This document shows positions 24,851 through 35,512 of a stretch of DNA of 64,000 nt, in pieces. Source of the stretch: Comamonas_C sp026954015 (GTDB taxonomy: Bacteria; Pseudomonadota; Gammaproteobacteria; Burkholderiales; Burkholderiaceae_C). The stretch lies in assembly GCA_035063785.1 (NCBI GenBank), contig JAPSFS010000008.1:62001-126000 (forward strand), in the 5' to 3' direction. Position 1 is the first letter of the stretch. Each line of letters opens with the position of its first letter. The translations under genes and the position numbers were made by a program. The notes beneath the pieces were generated by a model that saw only the letters and a list, made by a program, of their open reading frames with translations, searched no databases and was not told where the DNA came from.

Positions 24851-25611
24851 GGCGCAGGGTCCGCCGCGCAGGCTTCAGGGTAGGCGTCGGGGTCCAGGCG
24901 GCGCATCTCGGCCTCGATCCACGCCTGCACCTCCCGCGTGAGCTCGTCGGCCTTGCGGCCGGTGCTGGCAATCGGCGGGCCGATCGAGACGTCGACGATG
25001 CCGGGGCGCTTGACGAAGCCGGTCTTGGGCCAGACCCGGCCCGACGTGACGGCCACGGGCACCACCGGCACGCCCGCCTCGATGGCCAGGCGCGCGCCGC
25101 TCACCATGTACGTGCCCACGCTGCCGCGCGCCTCGCGCGTGCCCTCGGGGAACATCACCACCCAGATGCCTTCGGAGAGCAGCCGCTTGCCCTGCTTGAG
25201 CACCTTCACGAACGCGCGCGTCGGGTGGCCGCGGTCGATGTGGATCATGTCCAGGCTGCCGATCGACCAGCCGAAGAACGGAATCTTGAGCAGCTCGCGC
25301 TTGAACACGTAGGCCACGCGCCGCGGCATCAGCGCGGGCATGAGGAACGTCTCGTACGCCGACTGGTGCTTGACGAGCAGCACGATGCCGTGCGCCGGGT
25401 CGGTCGGCAGGTGCTCCATGCCGATCACGCGCTTCTTGATGCCAAGCACCCAGTGGGCCGCGTCCACCGCCAGTGCAAGCCACGCGCGCGCGGGCACATA
25501 GCGCGCCTGCGCGCCGCCGCCCAGCAGCCGCACGAGCAGTACCGCGGCGGTGTAGGGAATCACGGTGACGACGAGCACCAGCAGGTAGACGATGGAGCGC
25601 AGCAGCGACAT
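24847..25611 (-). CDS. plsC: 1-acyl-sn-glycerol-3-phosphate acyltransferase
   Basis: Makes phosphatidic acid by acylating lysophosphatidic acid at the inner membrane; 254 residues. The N-terminal membrane helix is at about 6-30 (SIVYLLVLVVTVIPYTAAVLLV). The active-site block is VKHQSAYETF at 80-89, that is H82-x4-E87 rather than the textbook H-x4-D, followed by PFFGWSIGSLDMIHIDR near 121-137 and VMFPEGTREARG near 157-168. The ATG at 25609-25611 begins the conserved hydrophobic start. It is 16 bases downstream of gmhB and overlaps the peptidase gene. Confidence 0.94.
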   Translation of the reverse strand: MSLLRSIVYLLVLVVTVIPYTAAVLLVRLLGGGAQARYVPARAWLALAVDAAHWVLGIKKRVIGMEHLPTDPAHGIVLLVKHQSAYETFLMPALMPRRVAYVFKRELLKIPFFGWSIGSLDMIHIDRGHPTRAFVKVLKQGKRLLSEGIWVVMFPEGTREARGSVGTYMVSGARLAIEAGVPVVPVAVTSGRVWPKTGFVKRPGIVDVSIGPPIASTGRKADELTREVQAWIEAEMRRLDPDAYPEACAADPAP

Positions 25612-25627
25612 GGCAGGGGTTCCCGGT

Positions 25628-26182
25628 TCAGGCCGCCGGGCGCAGCAGCGCATCGACGCAGGCGGCGAGGCTCGCATGCGCGCGCGTGCCCGGCGGCCAC
25701 GCGCTGGCAAGCGGCGCGCGCGCATCCACCGCCTGCGCCTCGCCGGTGCACACCAGGTGCAGCGCCGCGCCCACGGCCGCGCCCGCGCGCAGATGCGCCA
25801 GGCAACTGCCGATGACGGTGAGCTCGCTGCCCGCGACGCCGTAACGCTCCTCGATCTGGCGCATCAGCCCCGGCGCGGGCTTGTGGCAGTCGCAGCCGTC
25901 GGCCACGTCGTGCGGACAGAGGAAGAACGCATCGATGCGCCCGCCGAGCGCCGCCAGTTCGCGCTGCATGCGCACGTGGATGCGCACCAGCGCGGGCATG
26001 GTCAGCCGCCCGCGCGCGAGCAGCGGCTGATTGGTCGACAGCACCACGCGCCAGCCCGCCTGCGTGAGCCGCGCCAGCGCCTGCAGCGCGCCGGGCAGCG
26101 GCTGCCACTGCTCGGGTGTGGTGATCGGCGGGTCGGCGAGCGCGTTGAGCGTGCCGTCGCGGTCGAGGATGGCGAGCTTCAT
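25628..26182 (-). CDS. gmhB: GmhB-like HAD phosphatase with altered active site
   Basis: By position and fold this is D-glycero-D-manno-heptose 1,7-bisphosphate 7-phosphatase, an LPS-heptose enzyme, 184 residues. The nucleophile motif DRDGT is intact (D7, D9) and the zinc-loop residues C89, H91, C97 and C99 are present, with CHKPAPG. However, the usual TNQSG is TNQPL (50-54) and the usual motif IV G-D-S-x-x-D is GSCLAH (125-130), so the magnesium-binding aspartate is replaced by serine. Related Burkholderiales enzymes normally keep these. It may be inactive, divergent in substrate, or supported by another gmhB elsewhere. It lies between glyS and plsC. Confidence 0.82.
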   Translation of the reverse strand: MKLAILDRDGTLNALADPPITTPEQWQPLPGALQALARLTQAGWRVVLSTNQPLLARGRLTMPALVRIHVRMQRELAALGGRIDAFFLCPHDVADGCDCHKPAPGLMRQIEERYGVAGSELTVIGSCLAHLRAGAAVGAALHLVCTGEAQAVDARAPLASAWPPGTRAHASLAACVDALLRPAA

Positions 26183-26212
26183 GGCGCCATTATCGGGAGC
26201 GGCCCCGTGACA

Positions 26213-28315
26213 TCAGGCGAGCCGCGCCAGATCGGCCACGCGGTTCATCGCGCCGTGCAGCGTCTTGAGCAGGCCCAGGCGGTTGGCGCGCAGCTCGGGC
26301 TCCTCGGCGTTGACCATCACGTGCTCGAAGAAGGCATCGACGGGCGCGCGCAGCGCCGCGAGCGTTTGCAGGCTGGCGGTGTAGTCCCCGCGCTCGAACT
26401 GCGCATCGGCCTCGGGCGCAAGGCGCAGCAACGCCGCATGCAGGTCTCGTTCGGCGGCTTCGCGCAGCAGAGCGGGGTTCACACGGGCATCGACCTCGCC
26501 CGCCTTCTTGAGGATGTTGGTCACGCGCTTGTTCGCGGCGGCCAGCGCCGGGGCTTCGGGCAGGCCAGCAAAGGCGCGCACCGCGTCCAGGCGCGGGGCC
26601 ACCTGCGCGAGCCGCTCGGGCCGCAGGGCGAGCACCGCATCGATCTCCTGACTGCCATAGCCCTGTTCGCGCAGGCTGCCCGCGAGGCGCTCGTAGATGA
26701 AGCCGGCGAGTTCCGCCGTGGGGTCGGTGATCTTGTCGCCAAACGCAGGCAGGGTATGTGCGAGCAGCTCTTGCAATGAGAGCGGTAGCGTTTTTTCGAC
26801 CAGCATGCGGATCACGCCCAGCGCGTGGCGGCGCAGCGCGAACGGGTCACGGTCGCCCGTGGGCGGGTTGCCGGTGCCGAACATGCCGACCAGCGTTTCG
26901 AGCTTGTCGGCCAGCGCCACCACCACGCCGACGGGTCCGCGCGGCAGGCTGTCACCCGCGAAGCGCGGCTTGTAGTGGTCTTCGATGGCGTACGCCACGT
27001 CCTGCGGCAGGCCATCGTTGAGCGCGTAGTACGCGCCCATGGTGCCCTGCAGTTCGGGGAACTCGCCCACCATGTCGGTCAGCAGGTCGGCCTTGGCCAG
27101 CATCGCGGCGGTGTCGGCGGCCTGCGCCAGCGCGGCGCCGCCAAGTTGCCCGCCGATCACCTTGGCGATGGCCCGCACGCGCTCGACGCGCTCGCCCTGC
27201 GTGCCGAGCTGGTTGTGGTAGACCACCTTGGCCAGTTGCGGCACGCGGCTTGCCAGCGTCTGCTTGCGGTCCTGATCGAAGAAGAACCTGGCATCCGCCA
27301 GGCGCGGGCGCACCACGCGCTCGTTGCCCGCGATCACCGCGCTCGCGTCCTCGGGGCGGATGTTGCTCACGACGAGGAAGCGGTTGGTGAGCCTGCCGGC
27401 GCCGTCCAGCAGCGGGAAGTACTTCTGGTTGGCCTTCATCGTGAGGATGAGGCACTCCTGCGGCACCGCGAGGTATGCGGCGTCGAACTGGCAGGTGAGC
27501 ACGTTGGGGCGCTCGACCAGCGCCGTGACTTCGTCCAGCAGCGCTTCGTCTTCAATAGCTGTCAGCGCTTTCCCCGCCTGCGCTGCAGCCGTTTTTATCT
27601 GAGAAACCACGGCGGCGCGGCGTTCGTCGAACGCGGCGATGACCGCGCCCTGATCGCGCAGCACGTTGGCGTAGTCGTCGGCGTGCGCGATCTCGATCGG
27701 GTCGCGCGCGGCCTCGAAGCGGTGGCCGTGCGTGGCGCGCCCCGCCGTGAGGCCCAGCGCCGCAATCGGCAGCACCTGGCTGCCATGCAGCGCCACGAGC
27801 CCGTGCGCCGGGCGCACGAAGTGCACGCTGCTCCAGCCGTCGGCGAGCTGGTAGCGCATCACCTTGGGGATGGGCAGCTTGGCAATGGCCTCATCGAGCG
27901 CCTTCTGCACGCCCGCCGCCAGCGCCACGCCGCGCACCGTGCTGTGCAGGTGCAGCACCTGAGCCTTGCCATCCTCGACACGTTCGAGCTGCGGCACGAC
28001 GGACGCATCCGCGCCCAGCGCCGCGAGCTTCTTGAGCAGCGCGGGCGTGGGCTGGCCGTCGGGCGTGAGGCCGACCGACGCCGGCATGAGCTTGTGCGAG
28101 ACGGTGTGGTCCTCGGCCTGCACGCGCACCGCGGTGACGTGCACCGCCAGCCGCCGGGGCGTGGCGTAGGCCGTGGGCCGCGAGCCCTCGCTCGTGAGCC
28201 CCTGCGCCACCAGCTGCTGGAACAGCACCTGGGCAAAGGCCTCGCCCAACTGGCGCAGTGCCCTGGGAGGAAGTTCCTCGACGAAAAGCTCGACGAGCAG
28301 GTTGGCGGTAGTCAT
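26213..28315 (-). CDS. glyS: glycyl-tRNA synthetase beta subunit
   Basis: Beta chain of the bacterial alpha2-beta2 glycyl-tRNA synthetase, 700 residues as expected. The start LLVELFVEELPPRALRQLGEAF is the family signature, with CLILTMKANQKYFPLLD near 290, FFFDQDRKQTL near 335, YGQ-like KADLLTDMVGEFPELQGTMG near 410 and the C-terminal anticodon-binding region ending MNRVADLARLA. An in-frame palindrome insert encodes about residues 235-253. The ATG has no recognisable Shine-Dalgarno sequence because the glyQ-glyS gap is filled by a palindrome copy; translation may depend on coupling with glyQ. Confidence 0.97.
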   Translation of the reverse strand: MTTANLLVELFVEELPPRALRQLGEAFAQVLFQQLVAQGLTSEGSRPTAYATPRRLAVHVTAVRVQAEDHTVSHKLMPASVGLTPDGQPTPALLKKLAALGADASVVPQLERVEDGKAQVLHLHSTVRGVALAAGVQKALDEAIAKLPIPKVMRYQLADGWSSVHFVRPAHGLVALHGSQVLPIAALGLTAGRATHGHRFEAARDPIEIAHADDYANVLRDQGAVIAAFDERRAAVVSQIKTAAAQAGKALTAIEDEALLDEVTALVERPNVLTCQFDAAYLAVPQECLILTMKANQKYFPLLDGAGRLTNRFLVVSNIRPEDASAVIAGNERVVRPRLADARFFFDQDRKQTLASRVPQLAKVVYHNQLGTQGERVERVRAIAKVIGGQLGGAALAQAADTAAMLAKADLLTDMVGEFPELQGTMGAYYALNDGLPQDVAYAIEDHYKPRFAGDSLPRGPVGVVVALADKLETLVGMFGTGNPPTGDRDPFALRRHALGVIRMLVEKTLPLSLQELLAHTLPAFGDKITDPTAELAGFIYERLAGSLREQGYGSQEIDAVLALRPERLAQVAPRLDAVRAFAGLPEAPALAAANKRVTNILKKAGEVDARVNPALLREAAERDLHAALLRLAPEADAQFERGDYTASLQTLAALRAPVDAFFEHVMVNAEEPELRANRLGLLKTLHGAMNRVADLARLA
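27552..27600. repeat. Dispersed palindrome, full copy (R5), in frame inside glyS
   Basis: Left arm ATAGCTGTCAGCGCTTT at 27555-27571 (two changes from consensus), right half GCTGCAGCCGTTTTTAT ending at 27598. On the minus strand it is read without a stop as a small Ala/Lys/Gln-rich stretch (KTAAAQAGKALTAI). The arm codons are in the same phase as in the other in-gene copies. Confidence 0.65.
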
Positions 28316-28318
28316 ATT

Positions 28319-28366
28319 GTTTTTGATAGCTGCTCGCGCTTGCTGTACAAGCGCTGGAGCCTTGTC
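28319..28366. repeat. Dispersed palindrome, full copy (R6), filling the glyQ-glyS gap
   Basis: Left arm ATAGCTGCTCGCGCTTG at 28326-28342, loop CTGTA, right arm CAAGCGCTGGAGC from 28348. It occupies almost all of the 65 bases between the glyQ stop and the glyS start, including the place where a Shine-Dalgarno sequence would be expected. It could form an intercistronic hairpin that tunes the subunit ratio. Confidence 0.7.
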
Positions 28367-28380
28367 TTACTTGAAATTTC

Positions 28381-29319
<939 letters not shown>

Positions 29320-29505
29320 GCGGGAGGCGGTTCGGAACGGAGCGAGCGCTGGGCGCGCGGCGGCGCGTGCGTGAACCGAAGATTTTAGGCGGTCGGGTGG
29401 TGAGGGCGGCGGGGCTTGGGCACGACCCGCTCCGTGCGGGGCGGCGGAGGCCGGGTCATGCCATGTACGGAACGACGCACGAGCCCCCAGCGTGGGAGCC
29501 ATCCC

Positions 29506-30909
<1,404 letters not shown>

Positions 30910-30925
30910 GGCATGCGCTCCACGT

Positions 30926-32221
30926 TCATTCGATGAAAAGCAGCGCCGGGGCTTCGAGCAGACCGCGCACGGCCTGGATGAAGCGCGCCGCATCCATGCC
31001 GTCGACCACGCGGTGGTCGAACGACGAAGACAGGTTCATCAACTGCCGCGCGACCACCTGGCCACCGCGCAGCATGGGCCGCTCGACGATGCGGTTCACG
31101 CCCACGATCGCTACCTCGGGGCGGTTGATTACCGGCGTGCTTACGATGCCGCCCAGCGGCCCCAGACTCGTGAGCGTGATGGTCGAGCCCGAGAGTTCCT
31201 CGCGCGGCGCCTTGCCGGTGCGCGCGCCCTCGGCCACGCGCGCCACGCCCGCGGCGCACTGCCACAGGTCCAGCGCCTCGGCGTGGCGCAGCACCGGCAC
31301 CATCAGGCCGCCATCGGTCTGCGTGGCGATGCCCAGGTGCACCGCCTCGTAGCGCGTGACCACGCCCGCCTCGTCGTCGTAGCGCGCGTTGATCTGCGGA
31401 AAGTCACGCAGCGCCACCACCATCGCGCGGATCAGCAGCGGCAGCAGCGTGAGCTTGCCGCGCGTGCCGCCGTGCACCTGGTTCAGGCGCGCGCGCAAGG
31501 CTTCAAGCTCGGTGACGTCCACCTCCTCGACGTAGCTGAAGTGCGGGATGTGGCGCTTGGCCTCCTGCATCTTCTGCGCGATCTTGCGGCGCAGGCCGAT
31601 GACCGGCACCGCCTGCTCGCCGTGGCGCTCGACGTAGCCCGACGCGGCCGCGACCGGCGCGCCACCGCGCGCGGCCCAGGCATCCAGGTCTTCGTGCAGG
31701 ATGCGCCCGGCCGGGCCGCTGCCCGCGACGAAGCGCAGCTCGATGCCCATCTCCAGCGCGCGTCGGCGCACCGAAGGCGCCGCCAGTGGCCGCTCGCCCT
31801 CCTTGCGCACCGTGGCGGGCGCCACGGGCGCAGGCCTGCGGGCCGGTGCGGGCGCCGGCGTCGGAGCCGGAGCGGGCGCAGGGACGGGCGCCACCGGTGC
31901 GACCTGCGGTTTTGCTTCAGAAACAGGAGCCGTTGGCGCTTGTGCAGCAAGCGCTTCCTTGAGGTTTCCCTTGCCTTCCACCTCAAGGCGCACCAGCTCG
32001 GCGCCCACTGAAAGCACGTCGCCCACCTTGCCGCCGAACGCGGCCACCGTGCCGTGCACGTGGCACGGAATTTCCACCGTGGCCTTGTCGGTCATCACGT
32101 CGGCGATCACCTGGTCTTCGGCCACCGCGTCGCCCACCTGTACGTGCCACGCGGCGATTTCCACCTCGGCTATGCCCTCGCCGATGTCGGGCACCCGGAT
32201 CACATAGAACCCCATCGTCAT
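30926..32221 (-). CDS. bkdB: branched-chain 2-oxoacid dehydrogenase E2 (lipoyl acyltransferase)
   Basis: Dihydrolipoyl acyltransferase core of the branched-chain complex, 431 residues. One lipoyl domain (about 4-80) with the lipoylated K46 in VMTDKATVEI, then an Ala/Pro-rich linker, a peripheral-subunit-binding domain near 150-190 (APSVRRRALEMGIELRFVAG), and the catalytic domain ending in FDHRVVDGMDAARFI near 400. The ATG at 32219-32221 overlaps the bkdA2 stop by four bases. The linker right after the lipoyl domain is made by a palindrome copy (31925-31960). A single lipoyl domain agrees with BCKDH rather than multi-lipoyl pyruvate dehydrogenase E2. Confidence 0.94.
   Translation of the reverse strand: MTMGFYVIRVPDIGEGIAEVEIAAWHVQVGDAVAEDQVIADVMTDKATVEIPCHVHGTVAAFGGKVGDVLSVGAELVRLEVEGKGNLKEALAAQAPTAPVSEAKPQVAPVAPVPAPAPAPTPAPAPARRPAPVAPATVRKEGERPLAAPSVRRRALEMGIELRFVAGSGPAGRILHEDLDAWAARGGAPVAAASGYVERHGEQAVPVIGLRRKIAQKMQEAKRHIPHFSYVEEVDVTELEALRARLNQVHGGTRGKLTLLPLLIRAMVVALRDFPQINARYDDEAGVVTRYEAVHLGIATQTDGGLMVPVLRHAEALDLWQCAAGVARVAEGARTGKAPREELSGSTITLTSLGPLGGIVSTPVINRPEVAIVGVNRIVERPMLRGGQVVARQLMNLSSSFDHRVVDGMDAARFIQAVRGLLEAPALLFIE
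31925..31960. repeat. Dispersed palindrome, full but diverged copy (R7), in the bkdB linker
   Basis: Left arm AGGAGCCGTTGGCGCTTG at 31925-31942, loop TGCAG, right arm CAAGCGCTTCC from 31948. The core GCGCTTG-N5-CAAGCGC is perfect. On the minus strand it codes KEALAAQAPTAP, exactly between the lipoyl domain and the rest of E2, in the same phase as the other in-gene copies. Confidence 0.6.
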
Positions 32222-33261
32222 GCCTCCGTTGCGCGCTTGAGGGCTGCGCCGACACGCTGCGGCCCAGGGAAGTAGGCCCATTCCTGCGCATGCGGGTAGG
32301 GGGTGTCCCAACCGGCGACGCGCTCGATCGGCGCCTCCAGGTGGTAGAAGCAATGCTCCTGCACCAGTGCGGTCAGCTCGGCGCCGAAGCCGCCGGTGCG
32401 CGTGGCCTCGTGCACCACGACGCAGCGCCCGGTCTTCTTCACCGAGGCGACGATGGTCTCCAGGTCGAGCGGCCAGATCGAGCGCAGGTCAATGATCTCG
32501 GCGTCGATGCCGGTGTCGATCGCCGCGCGCTCGCTCACCCAGACCATGGTGCCGTAGGTGAGTACCGTCACTGCCTTGCCGGGGCGAAACACCGCGGCGC
32601 TGTTCAGCGGCACCTTGTAGTAGCCCTCGGGCACCTTGCCCATGTCGTGCCTGGACCACGGCACCACCGGCTGGTCGTGCCGACCGTCGAATGGCCCGTT
32701 GTACAGGCGCTTGGGTTCGAGGAAGACCACCGGGTCCTCGCACTCGATGGAGGCGATGAGCAGGCCCTTGGCGTCATACGGGTTGCTCGGCATCACGGTG
32801 CGGATGCCGCAGATGTGGGCGAACACCGCCTCGGGGCTCTGGCTATGCGTCTGCCCGCCATAGATGCCACCGCCGCAGGGCATGCGGATCACCATGGGCG
32901 CGGAAAAGTCGCCTGCCGAGCGAAAGCGCAGGCGCGCCACCTCGGAGACGATCTGGTCCATCGCCGGGTAAAAATAGTCCGCGAACTGGATTTCCACCAC
33001 GGGTTCGAGCCCGTAGGCCGCCATGCCGAGCGCGGTGGCGACGATGCCCGATTCGGAGATCGGCGCGTCAAAGCACCGCGTCTTGCCGTACTTCTTCTGC
33101 AGGCCCTCGGTGACGCGGAACACGCCGCCGAAATAGCCCACGTCCTCGCCGTAGACGATGACGTTCTCATCGCGCCCCATCATCACGTCCAGGCCCGAGC
33201 GCAGCGCCTGCACCATGGTCATCGAGCTCACGGCGCCTTCAGGATTTGCTTGCGTCGTCAT
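32218..33261 (-). CDS. bkdA2: branched-chain 2-oxoacid dehydrogenase E1 beta
   Basis: Beta subunit of the thiamine-diphosphate-dependent E1, 347 residues, of a transketolase-like fold. Recognised by ENVIVYGEDVGYFGGVFRVTEGLQ near 33-56, APISESGIVATALGMAAYGL near 66-85, FADYFYPAMDQI near 93, MPCGGGIYGGQTHSQSPE near 128, and the C-terminal HEATRTGGFGAEL. It starts three bases after the bkdA1 stop and overlaps bkdB by four, so E1 beta, E1 alpha and E2 are tightly coupled. The complex oxidises 2-oxo acids from valine, leucine and isoleucine. Confidence 0.95.
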   Translation of the reverse strand: MTTQANPEGAVSSMTMVQALRSGLDVMMGRDENVIVYGEDVGYFGGVFRVTEGLQKKYGKTRCFDAPISESGIVATALGMAAYGLEPVVEIQFADYFYPAMDQIVSEVARLRFRSAGDFSAPMVIRMPCGGGIYGGQTHSQSPEAVFAHICGIRTVMPSNPYDAKGLLIASIECEDPVVFLEPKRLYNGPFDGRHDQPVVPWSRHDMGKVPEGYYKVPLNSAAVFRPGKAVTVLTYGTMVWVSERAAIDTGIDAEIIDLRSIWPLDLETIVASVKKTGRCVVVHEATRTGGFGAELTALVQEHCFYHLEAPIERVAGWDTPYPHAQEWAYFPGPQRVGAALKRATEA

Positions 33262-33264
33262 GGC

Positions 33265-34500
33265 TCACACCCCCAGTTGCTGGCGTTGGCGGCGCAGGTG
33301 CTCGGGCATGTCCTTGTAGACATCCTCGAACATCGTCGCGGCGCTGGGCACGCGGCCATCGAGCAACGTGCCGTAGCTCTCGGCCTCCTTCTGGGCGGCG
33401 ATGATCTGCGCCTCCAGCTCCTTGCTTGCCGCCTCGTGCTGCGCCTCGCTCCATTCGCCGATGGCGATCAGGTGCTGCTTCAGGCGCGCGATCGGGTCGC
33501 CCAGCGGAAAGCGCTGCCAGTCGTCGGCCGGGCGGTACTTGGACGGATCGTCCGACGTGGAGTGCGCGCCACCGCGGTACGTCACCCACTCAATCAGCGT
33601 CGCGCCGTGGTTGGTGCGCGCACGCTCGGCAGCCCAGTGCGACGCGGCGTACACCGCCAGGAAGTCGTTGCCATCGACACGCAGCGCCGCCAGTCCGCAG
33701 CCCACGCCGCGCTGCGCGAAGGTCGTGCCCTCGCCGCCCGCGATCGCCTGGAAGGTGGAGATCGCCCACTGGTTGTTCACCACGTTGATGATGACCGGCG
33801 CGCGGTACACGTGCGCGAAGGTAAGCGCGGTGTGAAAGTCCGCCTCGGCGGTCGAGCCATCGCCGATCCAGCCCGAGGCGATCTTCGTGTCGCCCTTGAT
33901 CGCCGAGGCCATCGCCCAGCCCACGGCCTGCGGTAGCTGCGTCGCAAGGTTGCCCGAGGTGGAGAAGAACCCGGCGCGCTTGTACGAGTACAGCACCGGC
34001 AGTTGCCGCCCCTTGAGCGGGTCGCGCGCATTGCTCATGAGCTGGCAGATGATTTCCACCAGCGAGATGTCGTCGCGCGAGAGCAGCAGGCCCTGCTGGC
34101 GGTAGGTCGGAAAGCACATGTCGCCTTCCTGCAGCGCCTGCGCGTGCGCGACCGTGATCGCCTCCTCGCCCAGGCACTGCATGTAAAACGACAGCTTCTT
34201 CTGGCGCTGCGCGATCTGCATGCGCGCGTCAAAGAGCCGTATCTTCAGCATCGCGCGCAGGCCGCGGCGCAGCCGTTCGGGGTGCAGGCTCGGCGCCCAC
34301 GGGCCCTGGGGTCGGCCCTCGTCGTCGAGCACGCGCACGAGGCTGGTCGCCAGCTCCGCGGTCGCCGCCGCGGGTACGTCCGGTGGCGGCCTGTGCACCG
34401 CACCCGCGGGCGAGAGGCTCAGGTAGGAAAAATCGGTAGTGCCGCCCGGCCGCCCGGTGGGCTCGGGTATGTGCAACCCCAATGCGGTGTGCAAAGTCAT
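33265..34500 (-). CDS. bkdA1: branched-chain 2-oxoacid dehydrogenase E1 alpha
   Basis: Alpha subunit of E1, 411 residues, binding thiamine diphosphate. The ThDP motif is GDGSTAEADFHTALTFA near 222 continuing to VVNNQWAIST near 250; other marks are FYMQCLGEEAITVAHA near 107 and YRGGAHSTSDDPSKYRPADDW near 310. An N-terminal extension of about 70 residues before the core is typical of BkdA1. The ATG at 34498-34500 is preceded by AAGGAGAC, a good ribosome-binding site. It is the first gene of the operon; no Lrp-type BkdR regulator lies next to it. Confidence 0.95.
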   Translation of the reverse strand: MTLHTALGLHIPEPTGRPGGTTDFSYLSLSPAGAVHRPPPDVPAAATAELATSLVRVLDDEGRPQGPWAPSLHPERLRRGLRAMLKIRLFDARMQIAQRQKKLSFYMQCLGEEAITVAHAQALQEGDMCFPTYRQQGLLLSRDDISLVEIICQLMSNARDPLKGRQLPVLYSYKRAGFFSTSGNLATQLPQAVGWAMASAIKGDTKIASGWIGDGSTAEADFHTALTFAHVYRAPVIINVVNNQWAISTFQAIAGGEGTTFAQRGVGCGLAALRVDGNDFLAVYAASHWAAERARTNHGATLIEWVTYRGGAHSTSDDPSKYRPADDWQRFPLGDPIARLKQHLIAIGEWSEAQHEAASKELEAQIIAAQKEAESYGTLLDGRVPSAATMFEDVYKDMPEHLRRQRQQLGV

Positions 34501-34754
34501 CCACGGTCTCCTTGTGCCCGATGGTGTCGGGCCTTCTGGTGTGGGCAGGACAGCGCGCCAGATCATGGCACCGCGTCCGCTCGTGCGCACGGTGGCGCTG
34601 GTGGAATTCTAGGGCAACGCTGAACCAGTCCCTCGCGCGCATCGCACCCGCTCTTTGCGCATCCGGGCGGCTTCGCTAAGATGCCACGCGTGCGCCAACG
34701 CGTTGCCGCGTGCCACGCACCACCACCGTTTCTCTACTCTGGAAAGTCCACCCC

Positions 34755-35063
34755 ATGTCCAAAGCATCCGATGCCGCCGCCACCACCCAAAGCGAACTGG
34801 AGCGCCTGGTCAGCGACCTGCGCAAGCTCATGGCCAGCAAGGACCTCGACGGCGTTCCCGAAATCAAGCAACTGCGCCAGCGGCTGGACGAAGGCGTGCA
34901 AAGCGTGCGCGATGCCACCGTGCGCGCCGCGCAGGACGCCGCCGACCGCGCCATGGACGCCGCCCGCACGGCAGACCGCTACGCCCATGACGAACCGTGG
35001 CGCGTTGCGAGCGCCGCGCTGGCCGTCGGGGCGCTCGTCGGGTTTCTGCTGGCGCGTCGCTGA
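34755..35063 (+). CDS. DUF883 family membrane-anchored protein (ElaB/YqjD-like)
   Basis: A 102-residue small protein with a long amphipathic helical or coiled-coil N-terminal part (SELERLVSDLRKLMASKDL) and a single C-terminal membrane helix (VASAALAVGALVGFLLARR), the layout of ElaB/YqjD. YqjD in E. coli tethers ribosomes to the inner membrane in stationary phase; the same role here is only inferred. The ATG at 34755 starts MSKASDAAAT; a longer reading from 34710 has no advantage. It is followed by YqjE- and YqjK-like genes. Confidence 0.88.
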   Translation: MSKASDAAATTQSELERLVSDLRKLMASKDLDGVPEIKQLRQRLDEGVQSVRDATVRAAQDAADRAMDAARTADRYAHDEPWRVASAALAVGALVGFLLARR

Positions 35064-35087
35064 ACCCCGCCCACGCGCACACGACGG

Positions 35088-35498
35088 GTGCCACGCGTGA
35101 ACTGGGCTGCGCTGCTCGGAATCAGCGGCTGGACGGCGCGCTGGCGCACGCTCGTGAGCGAAGGCGCGCAGGCCGCCGAAGACCGCCTTGCACTGGCGCG
35201 GCTCGAATGGGAGGGGCACCGCCACCATCTGGTGTGGCTGGTGCTGCTGCTCGTGCTCTTTGGCGCGCTGCTGCTCGTGGCGCTGCTGCTGCTGTCCGCG
35301 GCGGTGCTCGTGCAGTTCTGGGACACGCCGCAGCGCGTGACGGTCGCCTGGAGCCTCGCGGGGGTCTGGGTCATCGCCTGCGCGCTCGTGCTCGCGCGCC
35401 TCGTGGCGCTGGCCCGTCAGGCGCGCAACGTGTTCGCGCTCACGCGCCGTGAACTGGCCCAGGACTGGCAGGCCCTAAAGGGCCAGTTGCGCGACTGA
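35088..35498 (+). CDS. phage-holin-family / YqjE-like membrane protein
   Basis: A 136-residue inner-membrane protein with two long hydrophobic helices (about 48-76, LVWLVLLLVLFGALLLVALLLLSAAVLV in pieces, and 84-105, VTVAWSLAGVWVIACALVLARL) and charged ends, as in the YqjE/holin superfamily III group. It starts with GTG at 35088; a second GTG at 35097 is possible. The yqjD-yqjE-yqjK order is conserved, which supports the call despite weak sequence signals. There is no evidence of a phage. Confidence 0.8.
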   Translation: MPRVNWAALLGISGWTARWRTLVSEGAQAAEDRLALARLEWEGHRHHLVWLVLLLVLFGALLLVALLLLSAAVLVQFWDTPQRVTVAWSLAGVWVIACALVLARLVALARQARNVFALTRRELAQDWQALKGQLRD

Positions 35499-35512
35499 AC
35501 GCCCGAGGCTCC

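Noticed and set aside
26755..26800. A further palindrome copy in glyS near GAGCAGCTCTTGCAATGAG
   Set aside because: Only short pieces resemble the arms and the core GCGCTTG is absent; the protein sequence here is ordinary for GlyS.
35088..35498. The holin-family gene as a prophage remnant
   Set aside because: No other phage gene is near, and the YqjD-YqjE-YqjK-like order explains it as a normal chromosomal membrane protein.
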